Shown in pieces: positions 17,407 to 26,661 of a stretch of DNA of 64,000 nt. How positions within the stretch are numbered: position 1 is the stretch's first letter; every line of letters starts with the position of its first letter. Origin of the DNA: Asaia bogorensis. GTDB taxonomy: Bacteria > Pseudomonadota > Alphaproteobacteria > Acetobacterales > Acetobacteraceae. The stretch is taken from the NCBI RefSeq assembly GCF_900465345.1, contig NZ_UEGO01000001.1, positions 79,439 to 143,438 on the forward strand, given 5' to 3'. The notes under the pieces were generated by a model. The model was not told where the DNA came from. It made no database searches and saw nothing but the letters and a program-made list of their open reading frames with translations. The position numbers were made by a program, and so were the translations under genes.

Positions 17407-17422
17407 TGGCACGGTGCTTGCA
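17407..17422 (+). promoter_or_regulatory. Sigma-54 (RpoN) -24/-12 promoter of urcA
   Basis: The sequence TGGCACG-GTGC-TTGCA matches the sigma-54 consensus TGGCACG-N4-TTGC(A/T) at every defined base. The invariant GG (17408-17409) and GC (17420-17421) are exactly 10 nt apart. It points toward urcA, whose ATG is 55 nt downstream. Confidence 0.75.
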
Positions 17423-17476
17423 TGAAAGAAATCAGACCATCAGGCAAAGGGCCTGAGGCACATAGGGATTTCAATC

Positions 17477-17830
17477 ATGTTCGCATTCACCAAGTCCTTC
17501 ATCGCCGCTGCCAGCCTCGTCGCTCTTGCTGCCCAGCCTGCCCTGGCGAAAGACATTGTGGTCGAGAACGTCCAGGCCGCAGCAAACCAGACGGCTCAGA
17601 TTGATGTTTCCAACACCAACCTCAAATCTGACCGCGACTGGAATCGCGTTGCCGATACCATTCGTGTCAAGGCGGCCGATATCTGTGAACGCACGGTAGG
17701 CGCCAGCGATCGCCGCGAAGCCGATATCGAGGAATGCACGCAGGCCGCCTATGAAAACGGCGTACAGCAGATGCGCAACATCTATGCCCGCCGCACCCTG
17801 GCCGGCCAGACGCGTCTGGCCCGTTCGTGA
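17477..17830 (+). CDS. UrcA-family secreted protein
   Basis: The product is 117 aa with a clear signal peptide (residues 1-24, ending PALAK). The mature part follows the UrcA pattern of IDVSNTNLKSDRDWNRVADTIRVKAADIC, a spacer, and EADIEECTQAAYENGVQQM. The two cysteines, C70 and C87, are expected to form a disulfide. The family has no fixed function. The gene is monocistronic and is preceded by a sigma-54 promoter with two palindromes upstream. It converges with the chvG gene, whose stop lies 11 nt away. Confidence 0.8.
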   Translation: MFAFTKSFIAAASLVALAAQPALAKDIVVENVQAAANQTAQIDVSNTNLKSDRDWNRVADTIRVKAADICERTVGASDRREADIEECTQAAYENGVQQMRNIYARRTLAGQTRLARS

Positions 17831-17841
17831 GCGAAAAGGCG

Positions 17842-19641
17842 CTACAGCGCGCGTGGCAACAGGATGACGAAACGGGCGCCTATGATCCGACCCGTTTCGT
17901 CATAACGGTTCTCGGCATGGAGCGTCCCGTGAAGGGCCTCGATAATCTGGCGGCTGATCGCCAGCCCCAGGCCTGAATGCTGGCCGAAATTCTCGGTCTG
18001 GGGTCGCTCCGAATAGAATCGGTCAAAAATATCCTCGAGTTTGAGAGGCGGAATACCCGGCCCCTCATCACTCACCGTTATACGGATCTGTCTGTCCTCG
18101 GGGCGCATGAAGAGCGTTATGTGCCCGCGCGGGGGAGAGAATGAAATGGCATTGCCAATAAGATTGCGCAGGACCTGAACAAGACGGTCCTCGACAGCCA
18201 GTACACGCAGCGGATGATTGGCATCGTCGTGTGAGTCATCAAGAATGATGATCGCGTCTTCGGGCTTGCGCGTTGTCTGATGCATCTCCGTCAGGATGGA
18301 GAGCAGCATACCGACCGCCACGGGTTCAGAGCGTGTTCGTGACAGCTCGGCGTCGATACGGCTCGCATCCGCAATGTCGGTAATCAGCCGGTCCAGACGG
18401 CGGACATCGTTGTTGATGATCGCCAGCAGGCGCGTCTGCCGTTCACGGTTCTCGATACGCGGCAACGTCTCGATGGCCGAGCGGATGGATGAAAGCGGGT
18501 TCTTGATTTCATGGCTTACATCGGCCGCAAAGCGCTCGATCGCGTCCATGCGGGCCCATAGGGCAAGCACGCTGCCACGCAGGGCTCGCGCAAGCACGCC
18601 AATTTCGTCACGGCGTACCAGCAGGGATTCCGGCACGCTGTCAGCGCGCCCGGCCACATCGCGCATGTCATGCGACGCCACCGCAAGACGCAGCAGCGGG
18701 CGGGCGATGGTGATCGAGAGATACCATGACAGCAGGACCGTCACGGCCATTGCCGCCAGAAACAGCGAGAGTATGGAGGACCGGACGGCAAACAGCGAAC
18801 GATCGACCTCCTGGGCCTGGCGTGTAAGCTGGATGATCCCCACGGTCTGACCGTCATGGATGACCGGCTCTGCCACCGTGATCACCAGCTCATGCTCGGG
18901 GGTGCGCCGGATATAGGGCGCGGCTTCGGCACCCCGATATTCGCCTGCCGAGCGCAAAGGCGGCGGCGCGTCCTGCGTTTCCAGCATGACAATCCCCTCG
19001 CGGGAGGAGAGCGGCAGCAGGGAAAGCAGCCATTCATAGGCAATTTCGATGCCGTTATTGCGTGGCGGCTGCCAGCGTGGCGGCGGCGCGGGCTCGCCCG
19101 CCCCCGACTGCCCCTTGCGGTCGCGGCGCACAAGGGCGGCTTCGTTCAGGCTATCGGCCACCAGCGTACCATCCGGCCCGACAAGGCGCGCGCGCACATT
19201 GGGGCTGGGTTCCGTCAGCCGAAGCAACAAGGGCCGCGCCTGCGCCCCGTCGAGCATGAATTCGGCACCGGGAAAGGGATGACGGGCCGGGTCGCGCACC
19301 ACGGCAATCTGCCCCATGGCCGCCGCGTAGATATGGGCCTGCTCGCGCAGGGCATTCACATCGGTTTCAAGCAGGCTGTTCTGGAAGTCGTTCAGGAAGA
19401 GCAGCGTGACGGCCAGAATGGCCAGAGGCAGCGTGTTGAGCAGGAAGATGCGCCGCATGAGCGGCGAGGCGAAACGCGGCAGACGGAAGCGACGTGTCGT
19501 CCGGCGGCTCTCGCGTCCGGCCTCCAGCGCCAGCGTGTCACCATGGCGAAACGAGCGCCGACGCAGGCGTTTGAAGGCCTGTGACATACCGCCCGGCGCA
19601 CCGCGCCGCGACCGCCTGCCGAATGATTCACGCTGCGGCAT
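17842..19641 (-). CDS. chvG: Sensor histidine kinase ChvG
   Basis: The product is 599 aa. It has an N-terminal basic cytoplasmic segment, TM1 near residues 68-88, and a periplasmic stimulus-sensing domain of ~220 residues including Pro/Arg-rich parts. TM2 near ~290-310 is followed by a HAMP and a HisKA H-box (FAADVSHEIKNPLSS, phospho-acceptor H377). The ATPase N, G1 and G2 boxes follow (NLIGNAISFSP, DEGPGIP, HSGLGLAIS). In alphaproteobacteria ChvG responds to acid or envelope stress. The partner chvI lies 6 nt upstream in the same operon. The hprK/PTS genes that often follow chvG are absent. Confidence 0.92.
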   Translation of the reverse strand: MPQRESFGRRSRRGAPGGMSQAFKRLRRRSFRHGDTLALEAGRESRRTTRRFRLPRFASPLMRRIFLLNTLPLAILAVTLLFLNDFQNSLLETDVNALREQAHIYAAAMGQIAVVRDPARHPFPGAEFMLDGAQARPLLLRLTEPSPNVRARLVGPDGTLVADSLNEAALVRRDRKGQSGAGEPAPPPRWQPPRNNGIEIAYEWLLSLLPLSSREGIVMLETQDAPPPLRSAGEYRGAEAAPYIRRTPEHELVITVAEPVIHDGQTVGIIQLTRQAQEVDRSLFAVRSSILSLFLAAMAVTVLLSWYLSITIARPLLRLAVASHDMRDVAGRADSVPESLLVRRDEIGVLARALRGSVLALWARMDAIERFAADVSHEIKNPLSSIRSAIETLPRIENRERQTRLLAIINNDVRRLDRLITDIADASRIDAELSRTRSEPVAVGMLLSILTEMHQTTRKPEDAIIILDDSHDDANHPLRVLAVEDRLVQVLRNLIGNAISFSPPRGHITLFMRPEDRQIRITVSDEGPGIPPLKLEDIFDRFYSERPQTENFGQHSGLGLAISRQIIEALHGTLHAENRYDETGRIIGARFVILLPRAL

Positions 19642-19647
19642 TCTGGC

Positions 19648-20361
19648 TCAGTCTTCCTTGTAGCGATATCCTATGCCGTACAGGGTCTCGATCTGGTTGA
19701 AGTTGTCATCGATCTGCCTGAACTTCTTGCGGACACGCTTGATGTGGCTGTCGATGGTGCGGTCATCCACATAGATATTTTCGCCGTAAGCCGCATCGAT
19801 CAGCTGGTCGCGTGATTTCACCATGCCCGGACGAAGAGCCAGCGCCTTGACCAGCAGGAATTCTGTGACGGTCAGCATGATATCCTGCCCCGCCCAGAGG
19901 CACTGATGGCGCGTCTCATCAAGGGTGAGGCTGCCACGCACGATAGCGGCGCCTGCGCCTGACGTGCCGCTGCCCTCGGCGCGGCTGGCGTCCTGCCGGC
20001 GCAGCAGGGCGCGGATGCGCTCCAGCAGCAGGCGCTGCGAGAAAGGCTTGGTGATGTAGTCATCCGCCCCAAGGCGCAGACCCATGAGCTGGTCCAGTTC
20101 CTCATCCTTTGAGGAAAGGAAAATGACCGGCAGGGATGAGCGCGCCCGCAGGCGCTGCAAGAGTTCCATACCATCCATGCGCGGCATCTTGATATCCAGC
20201 ACGGCCAGACTGACAGGACGCGCCAATATGCCCTGCAGGGCGGCTTCGCCATCGGTATAGGCGTGCACAACAAACCCTTCGGCCTCCAGCGTCATCTGGA
20301 CCGAAGTGAGGATGTTACGGTCATCATCCACCAGGGCGATGGTGTGCTTTGTCGTCTCCAT
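19648..20361 (-). CDS. chvI: OmpR-family response regulator ChvI
   Basis: This is 237 aa from ATG 20361 (an in-frame TTG at 20382 is possible). The receiver domain has the acidic pocket VDDD, the phospho-acceptor D56 in [13 protein letters not shown], the Lys in KPFSQ, and a linker of about 15 residues. The winged-helix DNA-binding domain ends with [29 protein letters not shown], closely resembling ChvI of other alphaproteobacteria. It is the cognate regulator of ChvG. The gene diverges from grpE across a 260-bp gap. Confidence 0.93.
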   Translation of the reverse strand: METTKHTIALVDDDRNILTSVQMTLEAEGFVVHAYTDGEAALQGILARPVSLAVLDIKMPRMDGMELLQRLRARSSLPVIFLSSKDEELDQLMGLRLGADDYITKPFSQRLLLERIRALLRRQDASRAEGSGTSGAGAAIVRGSLTLDETRHQCLWAGQDIMLTVTEFLLVKALALRPGMVKSRDQLIDAAYGENIYVDDRTIDSHIKRVRKKFRQIDDNFNQIETLYGIGYRYKED

Positions 20362-20393
20362 GCGCGATGTATCCGCCTTCAATTTCTGCCTGT

Positions 20394-20416
20394 TGCCAAT
20401 CCAAGGGGGGTTGGCA
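20394..20416. promoter_or_regulatory. Inverted repeat TGCCAATCC-N5-GGGTTGGCA between chvI and grpE
   Basis: The 9-bp arms have one mismatch and the centre is AAGGG. It lies 33 nt upstream of the chvI ATG and in the shared promoter gap, so it could be an operator for either gene, for example an autoregulatory ChvI site. It is not a CIRCE element. Confidence 0.3.
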
Positions 20417-20580
20417 TATGGCTTGTCACAGCCACCTATATCTTACCACGCGGCTGCGCCCAAGACGGGGCTGCCGAAAACGGTCGGACATCGCTGGATG
20501 GTCGACCCGAGTGTTTCCGTGGCTTCTGGCGGTCATGCTCGCCCCGTTGCGGGGGAGTACGCTGAAGCCGACCTTTTGCT

Positions 20581-20605
20581 GCCCGGCCTGACCGGGCCCG
20601 ATTTT
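20581..20605 (+). promoter_or_regulatory. Leader stem-loop with T-run before grpE
   Basis: GCCCGG (20581-20586) and CCGGGC (20592-20597) form a stem with loop CCTGA, followed by CCG and ATTTTT, about 18 nt before the grpE ATG. The layout resembles an attenuator or a heat-sensitive leader hairpin, but the stem is short. Confidence 0.35.
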
Positions 20606-20622
20606 TCGAGGTTGCGACCACG

Positions 20623-21210
20623 ATGACGACTGAGAACACGCTGCACGACGCGCAGAACGACGCCCCGGCACCCGAGACCGCCGAAGCGGCAGAGGCCACC
20701 ACCGATACGGCAGGCCAGACGCCTGAATCCCGTATTGCCGAGCTGGAAGCCCAGGTTGAGGAATTCCGCGACAAGTGGATGCGCTCCGAAGCCGAGATGC
20801 AGAATTACCGCACCCGCGCCAAGCGCGAAGTGGAAGATGCCCGCCAGTATGCGGTGCAGAAATTCGCCAAGGATGTGGTCGAAGCGGCTGAAAACCTGCA
20901 GCGTGGCCTTGCCTCCCTGCCGCCCAAGGCCGAGGGTGAAGAAGGGCTCGTCGCCAAGCTGCGCGAGGGCTTCGAGAGCACGGAACGCTCTTTCCTTGGC
21001 ATTCTGGAACGCAATGGCATTACCTGCCAGCATCCGGTGGGCGAGGTATTCGATGCCAATCTGCATCAGGCGATGGCCGAGCAGCCGAGCGACGAACACG
21101 CGGATGGTACGGTAATGCAGGCCTGGACCCCCACCTGGACGCTTAATGGCCGTCTGCTCAAGCCCGCCATGGTCGTTGTGGCAAAGGGCGGCAACAAAGC
21201 CGCAGAATGA
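20623..21210 (+). CDS. grpE: GrpE nucleotide-exchange factor
   Basis: The product is 195 aa. An acidic, Ala/Thr-rich N-terminal tail (~1-38) is followed by the long coiled coil (residues ~39-95, RIAELEAQVEEFRDKWMRSEAEMQNYRTR). The beta-wing domain ends with the GrpE signature TWTLNGRLLKPAMVVVAKG. It releases ADP from DnaK. It is followed by dnaK and dnaJ in the same direction, the standard chaperone set. Confidence 0.97.
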   Translation: MTTENTLHDAQNDAPAPETAEAAEATTDTAGQTPESRIAELEAQVEEFRDKWMRSEAEMQNYRTRAKREVEDARQYAVQKFAKDVVEAAENLQRGLASLPPKAEGEEGLVAKLREGFESTERSFLGILERNGITCQHPVGEVFDANLHQAMAEQPSDEHADGTVMQAWTPTWTLNGRLLKPAMVVVAKGGNKAAE

Positions 21211-21339
21211 GGCTTGAAACCCTCGTCATGCGCTCCTAGATTTTATCTGTAACCCGCCCCTGCCGAGGCAGGGAGACGAAAACAAGGGCGTTGCCCGGTG
21301 CCTGAATGGGCCGGATGACGCCGCTGAAAGGACTGAAAT

Positions 21340-23244
21340 ATGAGCAAAGTCATTGGTATTGACCTTGGCACCACGAACTCTTGCGTCGCGATCCGCGAAG
21401 GCGATGAGACCAAGGTCATCGAGAACAGCGAAGGCGCACGCACCACGCCGTCCATGGTCGCTTTCACCGCCAACGGTGAGCGTCTGGTTGGACAGGCCGC
21501 CAAGCGCCAGGCTGTCACCAACCCTTCCGATACGCTGTATGCCGTCAAGCGTCTGATCGGCCGTCGCTATGATGACCCGACCGTCGCCAAGGACAAGGAA
21601 ATGGTCCCGTACGAGATCGTACGTGGCGATAACGGCGATGCATGGGTCCGCGCCCGCGGCGAGAACTACGCCCCGTCGCAGATCTCCGCCTTCGTGCTGG
21701 GCAAGATGAAGGAAACCGCCGAGGCCTATCTCGGTGAGACCGTTTCCCAGGCCGTCATCACGGTTCCGGCCTACTTCAATGACGCCCAGCGTCAGGCAAC
21801 GCGCGATGCCGGTCGTATCGCCGGTCTTGAAGTGCTGCGTATCATCAACGAGCCGACCGCTGCCGCTCTGGCCTATGGCCTTGGCAAGCGCGATTCCGGC
21901 ACGGTGGCCGTTTATGACCTTGGTGGTGGCACGTTCGACGTGTCGATCCTCGAGATTTCCGATGGCGTGATCGAAGTGAAGTCCACCAACGGTGACACGT
22001 TCCTTGGTGGTGAAGACTTCGACAACCGTATCATTGGCTACCTTGCAGACGAGTTCAAGCGCGACCAGGGCATCGACCTGCGCGGCGACAAGCTGGCTCT
22101 GCAGCGTCTGAAGGAAGCCGCCGAGAAGGCCAAGATCGAGCTTTCCTCCTCCAAGGAAACCGAGATCAACCTGCCCTTCATCACGGCTGATGCCTCGGGT
22201 CCGAAGCATCTCGTGGTCAAGCTGAGCCGCGCCAAGCTGGAAAGCCTGGTTGAAGATCTGGTGCAGCGTACGCTCGGCCCGTGCCGCGCCGCGCTCAAGG
22301 ATGCCTCGGTTACCCCGGCTGAAATCGACGAAGTCATTCTCGTCGGTGGCATGACGCGTATGCCGAAGGTCATCGAGACGGTTAAGCAGTTCTTCGGCAA
22401 GGAACCGGCCCGCAACGTCAACCCTGACGAAGTGGTGGCTATTGGTGCCGCTGTTCAGGGCGCCGTGCTCAAGGGCGACGTGAAGGATGTTCTGCTCCTC
22501 GACGTGACCCCGCTTTCGCTGGGTATCGAGACTCTGGGCGGTGTCTTCACCCGTCTGATCGATCGCAACACGACGATCCCGACCAAGAAGAGCCAGACCT
22601 TCTCGACGGCTGATGACAACCAGAGCGCCGTGACCATCAAGGTCTATCAGGGCGAGCGCGAAATGGCGGCAGACAACAAGCTGCTTGGTAATTTCGACCT
22701 CACCGGGATTGCTCCGGCTCCGCGTGGCGTGCCGCAGATCGAAGTCACGTTCGACATCGATGCCAACGGTATCGTCAACGTGTCGGCCAAGGACAAGGCG
22801 ACCAACAAGGAACAGCAGATCAAGATCCAGGCTTCTGGTGGTCTGAACGATGCCGATATCGACCGTATGGTGAAGGAAGCCGAGGCCAATGCCACGGCAG
22901 ACAAGGCCAAGCGCGAGATGGTCGAGCAGCGCAACAGCGCCGAGGCCCTGATCCATCAGACTGAAAAGTCGCTGACCGAAGCTGGCGACAAGGTTCCGGC
23001 AGCTGACAAGGCTGAGGCAGAATCGGCAGTGGCTGCGACCCGTGAAGCCATGAACGGCACGGATCTTGAGGCCCTGAAATCGGCGACCGAGCGTCTGACC
23101 CAGGCTGCCATGAAGATCGGTCAGGCTGTGTATGCCCAGTCTCAGGCTGAAGAGGGTGCCGCCGGTGGCGAAGCCCATTCTGCCAAGGACGAAAACGTCG
23201 TCGATGCCGATTTCGAGGACGTGGACGACAGCAAGAAGCACTGA
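21340..23244 (+). CDS. dnaK: Chaperone DnaK (Hsp70)
   Basis: The product is 634 aa, full length. The ATPase domain starts [15 protein letters not shown] and contains [18 protein letters not shown] and [10 protein letters not shown]. The substrate-binding beta domain includes [14 protein letters not shown]. The lid ends in the acidic tail [13 protein letters not shown], the conserved C-terminal EEVD-like DnaJ-contact region of bacteria. A leader of 129 nt separates it from grpE. Two hairpins lie between dnaK and dnaJ. Confidence 0.99.
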   Translation: MSKVIGIDLGTTNSCVAIREGDETKVIENSEGARTTPSMVAFTANGERLVGQAAKRQAVTNPSDTLYAVKRLIGRRYDDPTVAKDKEMVPYEIVRGDNGDAWVRARGENYAPSQISAFVLGKMKETAEAYLGETVSQAVITVPAYFNDAQRQATRDAGRIAGLEVLRIINEPTAAALAYGLGKRDSGTVAVYDLGGGTFDVSILEISDGVIEVKSTNGDTFLGGEDFDNRIIGYLADEFKRDQGIDLRGDKLALQRLKEAAEKAKIELSSSKETEINLPFITADASGPKHLVVKLSRAKLESLVEDLVQRTLGPCRAALKDASVTPAEIDEVILVGGMTRMPKVIETVKQFFGKEPARNVNPDEVVAIGAAVQGAVLKGDVKDVLLLDVTPLSLGIETLGGVFTRLIDRNTTIPTKKSQTFSTADDNQSAVTIKVYQGEREMAADNKLLGNFDLTGIAPAPRGVPQIEVTFDIDANGIVNVSAKDKATNKEQQIKIQASGGLNDADIDRMVKEAEANATADKAKREMVEQRNSAEALIHQTEKSLTEAGDKVPAADKAEAESAVAATREAMNGTDLEALKSATERLTQAAMKIGQAVYAQSQAEEGAAGGEAHSAKDENVVDADFEDVDDSKKH

Positions 23245-23253
23245 TCTCCCCGA

Positions 23254-23271
23254 GGAGGGGTTCGCCCCTCC
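23254..23271 (+). terminator. First hairpin after dnaK
   Basis: GGAGGGG (23254-23260) and CCCCTCC (23265-23271) form a perfect 7-bp stem with the very stable TTCG tetraloop, 9 nt after the dnaK stop. There is no T-run, so it may be an mRNA-stabilising end or part of a paired terminator. Confidence 0.55.
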
Positions 23272-23289
23272 AGAGGCTTGATGCTTTTG

Positions 23290-23323
23290 ACGCCCGTCCT
23301 TCCTGAGGGAAGGGCGGGCGTTT
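23290..23323 (+). terminator. Rho-independent-like terminator between dnaK and dnaJ
   Basis: ACGCCCGTCCTTCC (23290-23303) pairs with GGAAGGGCGGGCGT (23308-23321) around a TGAG loop. The 14-bp stem has one T-G wobble and is followed by TTTCG. It should reduce read-through so that dnaK is made in excess over dnaJ, as in other bacteria. Confidence 0.65.
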
Positions 23324-23426
23324 CGCCGTTCAGCCCGGCGCGGTTCTACCCGCGTTGCTTTGATTGCCCCCGCTGGTCATTACAGGCCGCATATTCTGAT
23401 CCCTGGATCTCCTGACGAGGACTCCC

Positions 23427-24569
23427 ATGGCCACCAAGATCGATTTCTACGCTGTTCTTGAAGTCTCCCGCACAGCCTCTGCCGATGAGCTCAAAAAGGC
23501 CTATCGCAAGCAGGCCATGCGCTTTCACCCCGACCGTAACCCGGGCGATGAAACAGCCGAGCACAAGTTCAAAGAAATCAACGAAGCCTATGATGTTCTG
23601 AAAGACGAACAGAAGCGTGCTGCCTATGACCGCTTCGGTCATGCTGCCTTTGAAAATGGCGGTATGGGCGGTGGTGGTTTCGGGGGCGGATTCGGCGGCG
23701 GTGGCCTCGATGACATCTTTGAGATGTTTGGCGACATGATGGGGGGCCGTCGTGGTGGCGGTCGTCGTCGCACGGGCAACGACATTCAGGTTCAGGTCGA
23801 AATCTCGCTTTCCGAAGCCTATGAAGGCGTCAAGAAGCCGGTCGAGATCCGTACCCGCGTCGCCTGCGAAAGCTGCCATGGTACGGGATCGGCTGACAGC
23901 AACCCCGGCGATGTTACCTGCCCGACCTGTCATGGCGCTGGTGCCGTGCGTGCACAGCAGGGCTTTTTTCTGGTCGAGCGTCCCTGCCCCACCTGCAAGG
24001 GCTCGGGCAAGGTCGTGCGCAATCCCTGCAAAAGCTGCAAGGGAAGCGGCACAACCGAGCAGACACGTTCGATCGAGGTTCCCATTCCCGCCGGCGTGGA
24101 AGATGGCACACGAATCCGCCTGACGGGCGAGGGCGAAGCCGGTGGCAGCGGTATCCAGCCGGGCGATCTCTATGTGCATGTCGCGGTGGGTGGCAGCGAT
24201 ATCTTCCAGCGCGATGGCGCCAACATCTATTGCCGTGTGCCGCTTCGCATGACGCAGGCGGCACTCGGCACGGAAATCGAGGTGCCTGTCATCGATGGCA
24301 GCCGCGCCAAGGTGAAGATCCCCGCCGGCACGCAATCGGGCGAGAATTTCCGCTTGCGTGGCAAGGGCTTCTCGGTGCTGCGTTCCAGCGCACGGGGTGA
24401 TATGTATATCCAGGTTGCCGTGGAGACGCCGCATCACCTCAACGCCCGCCAGAAGGAACTTCTCGAGGCTTTCGAGGCCGAGGCTGGTGAGGCTCAGGAG
24501 CAGGAAAAGGCCAATCCCGAGCACACGGGGTTCTTCGCCAAGGTCAAGGACTTCTTCGAAGGGAAGTAA
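23427..24569 (+). CDS. dnaJ: Chaperone DnaJ (Hsp40, type I)
   Basis: The product is 380 aa. The J domain carries the HPD tripeptide (RFHPDRNPG). The G/F-rich linker is at ~75-110. Four CxxCxGxG zinc repeats follow (CESCHGTG, CPTCHGAG, CPTCKGSG, CKSCKGSG), and then the C-terminal substrate-binding domains. All family features are intact. It starts 182 nt after dnaK and is followed 5 nt later by dapB, which is probably co-transcribed. Confidence 0.98.
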   Translation: MATKIDFYAVLEVSRTASADELKKAYRKQAMRFHPDRNPGDETAEHKFKEINEAYDVLKDEQKRAAYDRFGHAAFENGGMGGGGFGGGFGGGGLDDIFEMFGDMMGGRRGGGRRRTGNDIQVQVEISLSEAYEGVKKPVEIRTRVACESCHGTGSADSNPGDVTCPTCHGAGAVRAQQGFFLVERPCPTCKGSGKVVRNPCKSCKGSGTTEQTRSIEVPIPAGVEDGTRIRLTGEGEAGGSGIQPGDLYVHVAVGGSDIFQRDGANIYCRVPLRMTQAALGTEIEVPVIDGSRAKVKIPAGTQSGENFRLRGKGFSVLRSSARGDMYIQVAVETPHHLNARQKELLEAFEAEAGEAQEQEKANPEHTGFFAKVKDFFEGK

Positions 24570-24574
24570 GAGCC

Positions 24575-25318
24575 ATGCGTATCGGCATTGCAGGTATCAC
24601 CGGTCGCCTCGGGGCGCTTTGCGTCGAGGAAGTCGCGGCATCCGGGCTTGAGCTGTCCGGTGGGCTGGCACGCAAGGCCGATCCGCAGAAGCGTATCATG
24701 ACAGATCCGGCTCAGTTGGCGGCGTGCAGCGATGTTGTGATCGATGTCAGCAGCCCGGCTGCAATACTGGCCAATGCTGAAGCCTTTGCGGAGGCTGGCT
24801 GCGGCTGGGTGATCGGGACGACAGGGTTCGGCGCGGCGGAAGAACTGGCCATTCGCACAGCCGCAACGCGGATCCCGGTGCTGCGAGCTGCCAATTTTGC
24901 ACCCGGCCTGACCATGTTGCTCGATCTGGCACGTCAGCTCGGCGCCAGACTTCCGGCCCATGAATATGATGCTGAGATTCTGGAAACGCATCACCGTCAG
25001 AAGCGCGATGCCCCGTCCGGCACGGCCCTCGCCATTGGTGAGCGTCTTGCCGAGGGCCGTGGTGTCGCGCTGAACGACGTCATGGAAGTCAATCGCTCAG
25101 GCGTACGGGGTGAGGAGGCTATCGGTTTTGCCTCACTGCGGGCCGGGCAGATTGTGGGCGAGCACAGCCTGATCCTGACTTCAGGCACAGAACAGATCAC
25201 CCTGTCGCATCGTGCCTTCGACCGACGGGTCTTTGCCCAGGGTGCTGTTAAGGCTGCCCGCTTTGTGGCAGGTAAACCTGCCGGGTTATATGAGATGACG
25301 GAAATATTCGGCGGCTGA
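24575..25318 (+). CDS. dapB: 4-hydroxy-tetrahydrodipicolinate reductase
   Basis: The product is 247 aa, a little shorter than the E. coli enzyme. The N-terminal Rossmann motif is RIGIAGITGRLG. GTTGFG and the catalytic block ETHHRQKRDAPSGTA (His pair and Lys) are present. It uses NAD(P)H to reduce the product of DapA in lysine and meso-diaminopimelate synthesis. It begins 5 nt after dnaJ. Confidence 0.96.
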   Translation: MRIGIAGITGRLGALCVEEVAASGLELSGGLARKADPQKRIMTDPAQLAACSDVVIDVSSPAAILANAEAFAEAGCGWVIGTTGFGAAEELAIRTAATRIPVLRAANFAPGLTMLLDLARQLGARLPAHEYDAEILETHHRQKRDAPSGTALAIGERLAEGRGVALNDVMEVNRSGVRGEEAIGFASLRAGQIVGEHSLILTSGTEQITLSHRAFDRRVFAQGAVKAARFVAGKPAGLYEMTEIFGG

Positions 25319-25464
25319 AACAGGCGTGCCTTGCGTCTGAAACATAACAAACGCTTGACCCCTGCGGCTGTATGCCTCTAAGGACAGCCCTCTCTTGCGG
25401 GTCGGGCGCAGGTTGTCGCACGTCCGTACTCCTTTCTTTCACTCATTCCCTGCGAGGTCCCTGA

Positions 25465-26652
25465 GTGCGTAACTACGGCGAATTTCTCTTCACATCGGAA
25501 TCCGTTTCTGAAGGTCATCCGGACAAGGTCTCTGACCGTATCAGCGATACCGTTCTGGACGCTTATCTGGAAGCAGACCCGGAAGCCCGCGTTGCGTGCG
25601 AAACCCTCTGCACCACCAACCGTGTCGTTCTGGCCGGTGAAGTTCGTGGTCCGGCTTCGATCACCAGCGAGCTGCTGATCGAGCGCGCCCGTCACGCCAT
25701 CAAGGATATCGGTTACGACCAGGAAGGTTTCTCCTGGAAGAACGCCGAAATCACCTCCCTGCTGCACGCGCAGTCCGCCGACATCGCTGTTGGCGTCGAT
25801 AGCGCTGGCGAGAAGGACGAAGGCGCAGGCGACCAGGGCATCATGTTCGGCTTCGCCACCCGCGAGACCGAGCACCTGATGCCGGCCCCGCTCTATTACG
25901 CGCAGTCGATCCTCGAAAAGGTTCGTGACTACCGCAAGAGCGGCCATGCTCTGGGCGTCGGCCTGCTGCCGGATGCCAAGAGCCAGGTCACGCTGCGCTA
26001 TGTCGATGGCAAGCCCGTTGGCGCAACCTCGGTCGTGATCTCGACGCAGCATATCGAAGGCATGCGCCAGAACACAATTCGCGAAATGCTGCGCGAAGTG
26101 GTCCGTGAAGTCCTGCCGGAAGGCTGGATGTGCCCGGAAGAAGAATTCTACGTCAATCCGACGGGCAACTTCGTGATCGGTGGTCCCGATGGCGATGCCG
26201 GCCTGACGGGTCGCAAGATCATTGTCGACACCTACGGCGGTGCAGCCCCTCATGGCGGCGGCGCCTTCTCGGGCAAGGACCCCACCAAGGTTGACCGTTC
26301 GGCTGCCTATGCCGCGCGCTACCTGGCCAAGAACGTGGTTGCTGCCGGTCTTTCCGATCGCTGCACCATCCAGCTCAGCTACGCCATTGGCGTGTCCAAG
26401 CCGCTCTCGGTCTATGTGGATCTCGATGGCACGGGCAAGGATATCGACGAAGCCCGTCTCGGCAAGCTGCTGAACGAAATGGTCGATCTCTCGCCGCGCG
26501 GCATCCGCAAGCATCTGCGCCTGAACCGTCCGATCTATGTGCCGACCTCGGCCTATGGCCATTTTGGTCGCGTGCCCGATCCGGTGCTGGACAACTTCAC
26601 GTGGGAGCAGACCGATCTGGTCAGCTCGCTGCGCGGTGCCCTCAACCGCTGA
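25465..26652 (+). CDS. metK: S-adenosylmethionine synthetase (GTG start)
   Basis: The product is 395 aa. The start is GTG at 25465 with GAGG about 9 nt upstream; the sequence begins [20 protein letters not shown], so no earlier start is needed. Conserved features include [14 protein letters not shown] and [21 protein letters not shown] with the P-loop-like phosphate site. It makes SAM from methionine and ATP. Its stop TGA is followed, in the same reading frame, by trmB. Confidence 0.98.
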   Translation: MRNYGEFLFTSESVSEGHPDKVSDRISDTVLDAYLEADPEARVACETLCTTNRVVLAGEVRGPASITSELLIERARHAIKDIGYDQEGFSWKNAEITSLLHAQSADIAVGVDSAGEKDEGAGDQGIMFGFATRETEHLMPAPLYYAQSILEKVRDYRKSGHALGVGLLPDAKSQVTLRYVDGKPVGATSVVISTQHIEGMRQNTIREMLREVVREVLPEGWMCPEEEFYVNPTGNFVIGGPDGDAGLTGRKIIVDTYGGAAPHGGGAFSGKDPTKVDRSAAYAARYLAKNVVAAGLSDRCTIQLSYAIGVSKPLSVYVDLDGTGKDIDEARLGKLLNEMVDLSPRGIRKHLRLNRPIYVPTSAYGHFGRVPDPVLDNFTWEQTDLVSSLRGALNR

Positions 26653-26661
26653 GGTCCCCAA

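Larger units (their letters stand above)
17039..17476. other. Regulatory gap between dsbB and urcA
   Basis: There is no gene here. The first 120 bases are GC-rich and contain a long-range inverted repeat (17082-17091 with 17146-17155). The rest, from ~17220, is AT-richer and holds a 12-bp perfect palindrome, a 10-bp-arm inverted repeat and a sigma-54 promoter, each listed separately. Confidence 0.7.

Noticed and set aside
20412-20427. TGGCATATGGCTTGTC resembles a sigma-54 promoter upstream of grpE
   Set aside because: The invariant GC of the -12 element is GT, and it lies about 200 nt before the gene.
21226-23241. 671-codon antisense open frame over dnaK
   Set aside because: Typical shadow frame over a strongly biased gene. 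It has no recognisable domain and dnaK is certain.
25319-25464. SAM-responsive riboswitch before metK
   Set aside because: I looked for the known SAM-II/SAM-SAH type patterns and saw none. The 146-nt gap has no clear conserved pseudoknot pattern.
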